Shown here piece after piece: positions 55,401-64,000 of a stretch of DNA of 64,000 nt. The stretch covers positions 11,348,807 to 11,412,806 of the forward strand of contig JASFXZ010000003.1 in the NCBI GenBank assembly GCA_032209605.1. The letters are read 5' to 3'. Within the stretch, counting starts at the first letter, position 1; every line of letters begins with the position of its first letter. The translations under genes and the position numbers were made by a program. Source of the DNA: Mactromeris polynyma (lineage: Eukaryota > Mollusca > Bivalvia > Venerida > Mactridae). Under the pieces are notes generated by a model. The model had not been told where the DNA came from. It saw nothing but the letters and a program-made list of their open reading frames with translations, and searched no databases.

Positions 55401-58400
55401 AGTGGAGTTGTATCCTGGGTGTAAAACAACTCTCTTCACGTGATAATATTTCTCATGTGGATCAGTGACGGAAATGTTGTATTCTCCAGCATATGCTCTC
55501 CAAAGGTGAAGGTCAAGATCGTAGAGGGAGTAGCCAGGGCTGTAATGTAGAAAATATACGTTGGTTTAACAATCCAATGATTTGCTATATATTTCATAGA
55601 AACAACAGGCACCATGTCGGCTTTCAGCATCAGGACAAAGATTAGATATACATCTCAATATAAGCGCACTTTTTAATTAATACGTTAAGTCCGATTCTTG
55701 ACAAACGATGCTGATCGTTTCTAAATGAGTTTCAGTCTTAATTATTATCAATTAAGTTATCAACAAAAGGGTGAATTTCTTAATGTTTTCACAGTGCTTG
55801 ACAGTACAGTATATTTAGGTTTTTGTGTTCGTTTATGCGTTAGTTTATTTCTCAATACATTAGACTTTACAGTCCATGAGCATACACTATTTACAATAAT
55901 TGAACATTTACCACATATGGTCAATGGCAACATAAATTCATACATAAATAGTATCAGAATATATTTATATAGTAATACCAGTTCTGGTAAATTTGAATAC
56001 AAAATGCGAGACAAATCTAAATAGCAGAAATTTGACATACATAAATCACATCAGGGCCCGTATTACAGAAGCTTCTTATCCTTAAAATTTTCCTTAAATG
56101 ACGAAACAATCTTAAGTTTTACAGTTTTGTCCTTAAGATTTTAGAAAATTCTTAAGTAGTATTACAGAATGTTCTTATCTTATTTTTTCACTTAAGGTAA
56201 GCGATTTTCTCCTTAGATTTTAAGGAAAGCTAGACCTCCCTTATCTTGTATACAAAATCTTAAGTTATAGAATCGCCTTCATTTTCTGAACCAGTGAACG
56301 GCACAATTATCTAACATCTACGAATTCAACACAACGTTCGTGTCACGTTGCGTTCAGATATAAATTTACATAAAGTAGGCCAACCGGTGTTCAGTAAATT
56401 CCGTAGAATTATCAAATTTCGCTCTTGAAATTGTGTCAACGCTGTGAGCAAAATCAACAATATTTACCTCATAAAATGCTGTTTTTAGTGTTAATTATAC
56501 ATACAACAAACTATGTAATAATTCAGGGACGTGATGTAGACATACAGTGAATATATGTGAAGCTTAGAATGTACTGATCAGCCCTCTTTGATAGCAATTC
56601 TTGAGAGATCTATTACCAGGGAACAAGCTAGGATCGAATTTTAGGGAGAAGTGGGTGAAATTGGGGAGAAGTGGACACGGCGCGCCAATATCATTGAATT
56701 TGTTCCTTGTAATACCAAAGTTTTCTTAATACCTGTTGTTTGACTAGTTGTTGAACTATTAAATTTCATACAATAATTTTACAAGCTTGATCCCTGTCGA
56801 TAAATATGTGTTTCTGCAAATAGCTAAAAACGTTCTTAAGTATCTATAAGAACGGAATGATAGAAATTGCACTGTGAATCGGAAATTTCAAAAGTGTGAA
56901 CTTCGGATAGGTTAATTTTCGGATGTAAGGACTTTTAAGACATTTACTGTGATAGCATCAATATGATACACCTATTGTATTGTCTGCCATGTGATTATTG
57001 TACAGTCAGCATTTCCTTGTATGATCGTGAAGTTTTCATTGTTAACTGTCAATGGGGTGTGAATGTGCTATTTGTAACTGACAGTTATAAACAAACATGC
57101 GATGGTTAATATGCACTGCAGTAGGTTGTACAATAGGGGTAAAAAGAACAGTGTGATAATATTTCACATTTCTGATGGTGCACGGCGCCAGTGATGGATG
57201 CAGGCGGTGAAGAGAATGAGTCTTGATGACCCGTCTAAGACATGGGAACCAAAACCGCATGATAGGATTTGTTCACAAAACTTTATTGGAGGTAAGTTAT
57301 TACAAAAATATCATTTTATTCAATACATATCAATAAATTAATTGTCCTATGGTGATATGATTTTGTATTGACGGTAGAGTCATTGCCACACATGAGTGTC
57401 ATTGGCATCCCATATAAATTGACATAATTATAATTCACCATAGATATAGATGAACATGTTATGCCTATCCAGTAAGATCATATCATAATGAAAGTATAAA
57501 TAATGGTACTGGCTACCTTGTATGAATTTATATTAAAACCTTACACATTGAATTAATGCATCGAATTGATCTACTTCAGGACATCCGCCTGATGACATAT
57601 GATAGAGGACCCCAGATACATCCCATCCATATTTACTGAATACTCCACTGTCGAGGGCGACCAAAGATGACCAGAGGTTGGAGGCAACTGATGTGCCTGT
57701 AGGTCGGATTTGTTCAGATGACCGGCTATTGTTTGTATTAATGAAACTTCGACTGAATCTAACAGACTTGGCAATCAAAATCAACATTATATTATGTCCA
57801 ATACAAATATCAAAGATATATAACAGATGTGTAACAGTGCTTGCCAGAAAGCTTAAATTCCTCATTAAATGGCCTGACAATATGGGGCTTGAACCAAAGA
57901 CCTCCTAAATTATAGTATGGCGCTCTACCGACTGAGCTTACCAGGTGGTCGCCTAACCCCACTTCACTTAAACACTCCCCACTCGTCCGGCATCCGAGAC
58001 TCAACCGTCAAACAATGCTGTCACATATAAATAATTCTATGGGAAAATGTGCACCCAATGTGGGGCTCGAAAAGTTTTTACACACATCAATTACATAATA
58101 AAAATGTAATAACTCTTTTTGGTCATATCATTTTAACCTGAAATTGTTTTTATGTTTCGGATAAGGTAATCATGATGTTTGACAAGGAAGCATAAGTGAA
58201 TCGAAACTGGTCCTGTGTCATGCTATTAGTTGACCGATATGTTAAACTTGGATCATGACTGAGAATACGTTTTACTATTTTTTTATATCTCTCTTTATAT
58301 GCTTATTTTAAGATTATAATATTGTTTTTCTCTGAATCTGTGTGTTTAATTTGATAATTGAAATAATATTTTCATAGATTGTATGTATCATTGATAGCAT

Positions 58401-61400
58401 ATGTATGTTTATTTCTTTGTATCAGTTGTAGATATGTTATGCTCTCCAGTTATTGGAGGTAATAAAAGTTTATATTACTTTTTAAATAGTAGTTTTCAAT
58501 CATGATTTGAATATTATGCTTTGAAATACACAGTTCTATAGAAATAAAATTGTAATGACTGTTATATAGTGTGTGAATTTCTTTTTCAACTTAGTTATCT
58601 ATATACGGCGCTATATCTGCTCTAGACTAGTTTTATACTAATCACAAGTGCTAAGCTCTTGTTTCATCTAGGTTCGTATGTGCATGCTTTTGAGCAAAAT
58701 TTATCAGGGGAAAAGTACTATCTGTGGAGACGTATGATTTTTCGCAACAAGCTTTGTAATACTACAGTTAAAAATATAAAACATGCATCTAACCAAAGGA
58801 TTGATAATAGTGGTTGCTTATTATATCACAGACAGCTGCAAATGTTGGGTTGAAATTCATACAACATGTCTGTTCTCAGTACACAACTCATGACAGGACA
58901 TTATAAGAAGTGCAAGCATATTGTATCTATATTATTATTGGTATAGATGGACCGGGTGTGTGTTGTGTTTGTGCCATGTCCAAGGACATATGCTGGTTAT
59001 ATTCAATCTGAATTACTGGTACTAATTAGCCTCAACAACTAGATCACGACTTACCGACTGCATTATTCATGTTATATCATACAAATTTACTGAGCAAAAC
59101 TTCTCACACAACATACAGTCAATTTCCATCTGTTATAATGCAAAATGTTCAAATATAATGCAGCAAAAACAAAGATTTATATGAAATGACAGTTGTACGT
59201 GCTACAACGTAGCTAGGTAAATTCATTTATTTGCTTGGAGTTAGAGTAAAGTCTGCTACATTCTGCGCACGCATTATTTTTTCAATTTCCGGTTCTATTT
59301 TTGGAACGGGAAAAACCGATTTACGTTAGCAACAGTCTTAAGAATTTGCTTAAGATGAAAAATAAGGATAAGGAAATTTTAGTTAAAATTCTCTTAAGTT
59401 GGATCTGTAATAGTACTTAAGATTTTCCTGAACCTTATCCTTACCGAAGTACAAATCTTAAGATTTCTGTATTTCTTAAGTTATATCTTAAGAAGCTTCT
59501 GTAATACGGGCCCAGATCTATAAACATACATACGCAGTGTATACATGCAAGGTAACTGTAATTTATCTATAAATGAATGTAAAGGTAGTATGATATAAGA
59601 AACGTGGAGTACTTTAAAAATCACATTTCATTACGAAATGTTTGATCAAGACTCGTCCCTAATGTTGGTTAAGGCATTTTTGAAGTGCATCACGTTTTGC
59701 GGTTAGACACGGTGACAGCAATCTAGCTGTTCTAGGCATTGACAGTAGGATTGTCACTGATTCAAATTGTAGCATATCGGCGATACTGATATATCGAAAG
59801 TTGATATATCAATTATATTTTATAATTCCTTTAATAGACTATTCCTGTTTTTCCGTATGTTTGTGTATGTATCCGTATACCCTACATATTTAAATGTTCA
59901 ACTTGTATGTTTATGGTAACAAGATACCGTTTAAGAAATTAATCTACACTTTTAACGTCATGTATTATATTATATAATGCCGACATTTGGAATGCACTAT
60001 GCACTAGAGCTCTGTTTAACAAGATGCCCACTGCAAAGCGACATTAAGTAAGTTTGGCACTTTCTTAAACTGTACCCATTTTCTTGTATCCCCCCATAAT
60101 ATCGATATTTGTAAGTGTGTATCGAATATCGATCGTCAGAAAAAATCGTTCGTATATCGATATCAATTGTATCAATGACAGCCCTAATTGGCATAGAGAT
60201 TGACGTCCAGTCTATATCTAGTACAGTGTATAGTGTTACTAAATCTGAATAGCCTTACCATAACCAAAAGTTCCAATTTTGAAATAGGCTAGATCTCAAA
60301 CTTCTATAATTCGGTGAAATTATTTGGTCAGAATATAGGGCACGTTTTATCAAACAACTGATAAGACAGCGAGTTTGAATTATCTTAATCCGCAATTCGT
60401 GACATATCCCGCATAGTTTTGTATAATAGAACCGATTTAGACATATAGAAATAATTCTACAAAAAGACCTCTGCAACCTCTCTTTAGCAACACCCGCAGC
60501 GCTTGGAGAAATAAATTGTTGTTGAGAGATTGTTGCTCTGAAGAGGGTACTAGGGAATGTTGGCTGCGGGAATGTTATTATATTGTTGACTATGATATGG
60601 GTTGTTCCTCAAGAGAGAACCGCTCTTGGGTGGTTACAAAGGTTTAGTGTACGCCACCATTAGAATATCAAAATTATCAATGTCCAGAACATCTAGCGCT
60701 GCCTTGTAAAATGAGTTTCATGGAAAGACAGAACAATTTGAACTTACCCTTCGAAATGTTGAGCGGAAGTGAGGATCACGTGTTGATCAATCACAGCACC
60801 ACTTCCGGCGATGAAACCAAGATCGTCAACCAACATTACCTGTAAAATACAAGCGTAAGTTATTAAGTATCAATGAGCGAACCATAGTACATGAAATCGA
60901 CGGGACACTGAATTTGTATACGTCATAAATGTTCAAAACAACAAGTGGTTACAAGATATCTATACATAGCAATAAATCAAAGTTAGTCCACGCGGTTAGT
61001 TTATTTCTCAAATAAAAATAATATTTGAAACTGTCCATGTTTATATTATATGTTAATTTGCTGGATTTTGTTTCAGTTTAGATCAAACACATAATATCAG
61101 AGCCGTAATGTTGACTTGTATAATTCCCTAGTGATAATATGTTATTATAAGAAGCTTTTGGACGAGTCAATAAATAACTTAGGGTGTGCAAGATTTCCTT
61201 CAGATATGTATCCATATAAACCGAAACATTAATACTGTTTCCTTTCGAGAAGGCATTGTGCAATTCTGAGCTATGTCGTTTTACGCGGGAAACCTTTCCA
61301 CCATGTTTATTGGACAAATGAAACACGTGATGTAAAGTGCTGTTCAGACGGGCGAGTCCAACTGTTTGCGCGGGAATTAAGTTATTGTTGGGGCAATTTA

Positions 61401-62068
61401 TATAACAATGAATGAGTTTGTTTACCATCCATGGCCAGGAACCAGGGGTAGCAACTTGACCTCCAACAATACGGTTTGTGATTGGCTGGACATTTGGGAC
61501 ACCACATGGTTGGACTGTAATATAACACAAACAACTCAAATGTATGTCACAAAATGCCAAGAAGTTTATCAACTTGTCAACTTGATAATTGAAAATTATG
61601 GTGGCTACCTTTATCCTTTCGACTCCAGTGGCCGAGTGGTTAAGGCATCCACCTTGAGAGCGGGAGGTCGAATGTTGGAATCCCGGTAGGGGTCCGTGAT
61701 ATGGCCGGTTGGTGAGGCGCCAGCTAGTTAAATATTGGTTACCGTACGCCTACTTGCATGGTGCCTGGCATAAAAGTATAGGAATCGGGAAGTAAATGTG
61801 CTCAGAAAGTTGATGTCTCATAAGTCAGAAATGACTGGCTCTTTAAGTAGCGGTGACACTATAATTAATAAACACTTTTTCCTTTTGACTTCTACTAATG
61901 ATTTCAGCTAATTGACGGTTCCATGATTCCACCGACTAGTTCAAATATATTTAAGCGGCCTGGGATTTTATAGTAATACTTTAAACATCAATTTCAATAA
62001 TAAGAATTCTACTCACTCTGTCCGAAAGCAGCGTTTACCAAGCCTAACACACAAATAGCGAACAGCAT
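52451..62068 (-). CDS. Secreted trypsin-fold serine protease homologue, copy B (8 exons, 279 aa, catalytically dead)
   Basis: Exons in order: 62017-62068, 61426-61514, 60748-60839, 55354-55539, 54429-54526, 53552-53691, 53010-53067, 52451-52575. Lengths are 52, 89, 92, 186, 98, 140, 58 and 125, identical to copy A, with no stop or frameshift. It has the same signal peptide and R|IVGGQ activation site, and the same loss of catalytic His (LTSAQHF) and Ser (GDDIGSP, with Gly197 also Ser here). Asp102 (ENDIALV) and Asp189 are kept. Differences from copy A are scattered substitutions, e.g. GSGAVID for GSAALID, VCQSEF for VCTNEF, GWGDTA for GWGSTS. Intact frames in both copies suggest that the non-catalytic protein is under selection. 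The exon 7 donor is again GC. Intron 3 is enlarged to 5.2 kb by a transposon. Confidence 0.93.
53707..53880. mobile_element. Old degenerate MITE copy, copy B intron 5
   Basis: Counterpart of 43249-43432: TACAGTAAATAAATCACTCA and ATCAGACCACCTCCCTATTTAG are recognisable; the right end is lost. Confidence 0.5.
53881..54428. other. Copy B intron 5, non-coding
   Basis: No exon or new element seen. The region near 54290-54400 still aligns with copy A. Confidence 0.45.
54640..55353. repeat. Intronic minisatellite, copy B, abutting exon 4, with decoy splice donors
   Basis: About 22 units. The outer part is a 32-bp unit (CGTGATTGGCTGTGTTGTAA + AAACAAATAGTA), alternating with a TGTATGAACAAATAG variant. 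The part next to exon 4 is a 63-bp compound unit that repeats the exon end and 5' splice site: TCTTACTGG (minus-strand CCA|GTAAGA) occurs at 55222-55230, 55285-55293 and at the real donor 55348-55356. Minus-strand units carry AGCCAATCA (CCAAT-box-like). The dominant variant differs from copy A, so the two arrays have turned over independently. Confidence 0.92.
55540..56051. other. Copy B intron 3, non-coding
   Basis: Aligns with copy A 45095-45854. A segment of copy A near 45225-45470 is shortened here. Confidence 0.5.
57102..57291 (+). pseudogene. Broken THAP zinc-finger exon within the transposon
   Basis: Translation from ATG 57102 gives MVNMHCSRLYNRGKKNSVII, then a region with WMQAVKRMSLDD and KPHDRICSQNFIGG, ending at a donor GGAG|GTAAGT (57291). 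This follows the THAP layout (Cys pair, FH/FP, W...AVKR, P, ICSxHF). An in-frame TGA at 57192-57194 splits it. The second zinc Cys is Tyr and the final zinc His is Asn, so it is non-functional. THAP domains occur in P, Kolobok and some Harbinger-related transposases and in host proteins derived from them. Confidence 0.7.
57292..57870. other. Transposon interior, no intact ORF
   Basis: Contains three overlapping short frames (57533-57908). None resembles a DDE transposase to my eye. Confidence 0.4.
57880..58030 (-). repeat. tRNA-derived SINE nested in the transposon
   Basis: Minus strand: A box TAAGCTCAGTCGGTAGAGCG and B box TTTGGTTCAAGCCCC, about 33 bases apart. The 5' leader includes GGTTAGGCGACCACCTGG. 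It is a different tRNA-type head from the SINE in intron 1. Confidence 0.7.
58031..59320. other. Transposon interior, non-coding
   Basis: AT-rich, no ORF with support. The subterminal CTTAAG-rich block starts near 59330. Confidence 0.4.
60525..60600. repeat. Residual unit of the 73-bp repeat in copy B
   Basis: TTGCTCTGAAGAGGGTACTAGGGAATGTTG-type sequence equals about one unit of the array expanded at 46890-47150 in copy A. Confidence 0.6.
61619..61880 (+). repeat. tRNA-derived SINE, copy B intron 1
   Basis: Counterpart of 48666-48912: GTGGCCGAGTGGTTAAGGCA, ATGTTGGAATCCCGG (B box now mutated), GATATGGCCGGTTGGTGAGG, and tail CACTATAATTAATAAACAC. Confidence 0.8.
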
Positions 62069-62212
62069 TTTGATCTGAAAACAAAAATAACAATATTTAG
62101 AAAATTATGAAAATGAATGCTTAAAAAGAAAAGACGAAACTCAGTTAATTTAAGGTAACATCACACTACCAGAAGAAAGAAAATTGTTCTAATAAAATTA
62201 TCGAACATTCTG

Positions 62213-62220
62213 TTTATATA
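62213..62220 (-). promoter_or_regulatory. TATA box, protease homologue copy B
   Basis: TATATAAA on the minus strand, 145 bases upstream of the ATG; copy A has TATTTAAA at the same spacing. An acceptor-like TTTTCAG lies just before ATCAAAATG in both copies, so a short 5' UTR intron cannot be excluded. Confidence 0.65.
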
Positions 62221-62279
62221 GTCACCAGCTTGTAAAAATGTTTCGCAAGAATAGACTACAGTCCGGTTTTCAGGACGGC

Positions 62280-62291
62280 CCTTATCTTATC
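62280..62291 (-). promoter_or_regulatory. Paired GATA-factor motifs upstream of copy B
   Basis: GATAAGATAAGG on the minus strand, 60 bases upstream of the TATA box, identical in copy A. Confidence 0.4.
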
Positions 62292-64000
62292 GCAACCCCT
62301 TTCACACCACAGGACATGTGACCCGACTTCATCAGAAAGTAAGAAGACAATATATTCCGTTTCAATCTGACGAATTAATGTTTTGAAGACATAAACCTTG
62401 TTTGTAAATTCAAACGTAAATACAGCCGCAAAGTTTGCTGCTTTAAACACAGATACAGTTTAATTGCAAGAGTATTTTTACTTTTTTTATTATATAAAAT
62501 GAGAAATATGGACGAGAAATGTTTGTAATAATAGATAGCGAATGAAAACACGAGGATGTCTGATTGAGTCGAGGGGCGTAACTTTGTGTAGTATAGACCA
62601 ATGAAAAATGTGTATGTTCAAACAGACGTTTCTCTTTATGATGTGACGACGTATGCTAATAAGCAGACATGCCATGCTCCATGATTGTGAAATTGACAAC
62701 CCCATACGTTTAACCAATCAAATAAACGTAACATGCACCGTGATTGTGAATCCTGTGACGTAGAACCAATCCTGGTAAAACACTGTGTTATAAGGTCGCT
62801 TTTGTCAACAGTGTGTTAACTTATGTTCAATGCGAGTATCTAATTAGCAATTAGTCATTTTCAAGGAGCCATAATCCAGTCAGGCATAGGTAGATCTAGC
62901 TGGTTTTCAAAAATAACCGAGCTCTCATATATATGTATCGTGTTCACAAGCAATTGTTTACGGACGACGGACACCTCGCTATTGCATAAGCTCAAAACAC
63001 ACTTTTATGATTTAAATTATGAAAAACGACTGCTTAGACTACTCTTTAACAGATCTCGTTCTAGTGGCCGGGCCTCCATTTCAATTGGATACATCGTATA
63101 GACAACATCCATAAGGTTTATATGGTATAAGTAGGATGGACAATCTCGTGGCATTGTCTATCCTATACATATAAGAAACATGCATGCACGTCTGACACAA
63201 TCAATAACACGAAATATCTTGAAAAAAGATATTTGGCGCAATGTGTACCCTTTATCAATACAACACTAGTATTAGTTGAATTATCGTTTATCCGCAATAT
63301 TAACGCATGCGCAAACCGGCAGATGTTAATGGAAAGGATTATCGGAAAGATATAAAAACTGTCGAAAGGATATTATTCAAACCCGAGCCCCATGAACACA
63401 ATGAAAAAGAAATAAAAATAGAGTTTGTAATGCTGCATGTTATTGTGTGTGTGATATGATATCAAAATGAAATGTTGTTTATGACTGCATAATTGCCGGC
63501 GCTCTTCATTGTACTTTAAACGCAACCTCCATTCCATACAGTGAATTAGTGCAGCTGTTAGTTCACATTGGAATAAAATGACGATTATTTATAAATGGCA
63601 GCAGACGTAAGTAAATCGTGTCAGACTTAAATCACGAGTTCATAATTGCAAGGATCGTGAAGATATCCAGATAAAGTGTTATACATTGCAAGCATAGATG
63701 TTCATAATATGGAATGAGAATCGAGCAGTCAATGTCAAATACAAAGTGCACCGTTATGGAACGCCAAATCAACATATTTTGATATTTAAAGAGCTCTTCA
63801 GTTATTTGTTAGAATAGGAGCTGTCTACAAAACATTTGTTGCCCTCGTTAATTTAATTAGAGCTCTCTTCAATTGATCTGCAGCGTGATTGTATCATAGT
63901 GCTGAATGCTTCGGGGGCATCAGTTTGATTGTATTAATATCTCCCTAGGCATATATTCTTCTTGTATTAGGGCTACAGCACATAGTCTTGAAAATGTGAA
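62292..64000. other. Upstream flank of copy B and window end, no gene seen
   Basis: Up to about 63860 this aligns with the copy A flank, including a remnant of repeat family R at 63200-63240. The last 140 bases are unique and empty. Confidence 0.5.

Larger units (their letters stand above)
56055..59512. mobile_element. 3,458-bp DNA transposon (PIF/Harbinger-like by TSD) with THAP remnant, inserted in copy B intron 3
   Basis: The terminal inverted repeats are perfect for 24 bp and begin GGCCCGTATTACAGAAGCTT. They are flanked by CAG at 56052-56054 and 59513-59515. Copy A has the empty site with one CAG (45855-45857), which proves insertion after the duplication or loss from A with clean excision. 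The outer about 180 bp at each end are full of CTTAAG/TTAAGA words. A 3-bp CAG target fits the CWG preference known for PIF/Harbinger. The interior is degenerate: a THAP-like exon at 57102-57291 and no intact transposase. A tRNA-SINE lies inside. Confidence 0.85.
51600..63860. repeat. Large tandem duplication, copy B (about 12.3 kb)
   Basis: Direct repeat of 41190-51500. The excess length is mostly the 3,458-bp transposon at 56055-59512. Gene structure and intron phases are identical to copy A. Confidence 0.93.

Overview
This is an AT-rich eukaryotic nuclear window: genes are split by GT-AG introns, and tRNA-derived SINEs, non-LTR retrotransposons, MITEs and minisatellites are dense. The style (many small DNA-transposon families, tRNA-SINEs, a secreted trypsin-fold family in tandem) suggests an invertebrate, most likely a bivalve mollusc. 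That placement is inference; no lineage marker was seen.

Layout. 1-3.3 kb: SINE piece, a 99-bp AT-rich tandem array and no gene. 3.3-12.7 kb: one decayed LINE cut in two inside its reverse transcriptase by a 6.15-kb segment (about 5121-11270). That segment carries Helitron-like subterminal motifs, a coding-looking minus-strand terminal exon (8911-9066) and an NRF1-like promoter motif. 13.8-16.1 kb: a second decayed LINE on the minus strand. 17-29 kb: gene-poor, with a possible two-exon small-protein gene (22460 to 19858, minus), Tc1 remnants, MITEs and a 52-bp tandem array. 29.1-39.3 kb: a complete seven-exon minus-strand gene for mitochondrial hydroxyacyl-CoA dehydrogenase (HADH, 310 aa). 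Its first intron holds a 1.3-kb 20-bp minisatellite and a small three-exon gene on the opposite strand (132 aa, not recognised). 40.5-40.8 kb: a 56-bp tandem array. 41.2-63.9 kb: a large direct tandem duplication.

Each duplicate carries one eight-exon minus-strand gene for a secreted chymotrypsin-fold protein of 279 aa. Exon lengths and phases are identical in the two copies. Both encode serine protease homologues that should be inactive: the catalytic His is Gln and the catalytic Ser is Ile, the Cys42-Cys58 pair is lost, and Asp102 and Asp189 are kept. Each has a TATA box and a GATA-site pair at the same distance from the start codon, a conserved GC-AG intron, and an intronic minisatellite that abuts exon 4 and looks derived from the exon 4 end plus its 5' splice site. 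The paralogue serves as a natural empty-site control: it shows that a 3,458-bp transposon with a THAP remnant (target duplication CAG) entered copy B, and that a Tc1-type MITE (target TA) entered copy A.

All intron-exon structures were worked out by hand from splice signals and reading frame. They add up exactly for HADH, the nested gene and both protease homologues.
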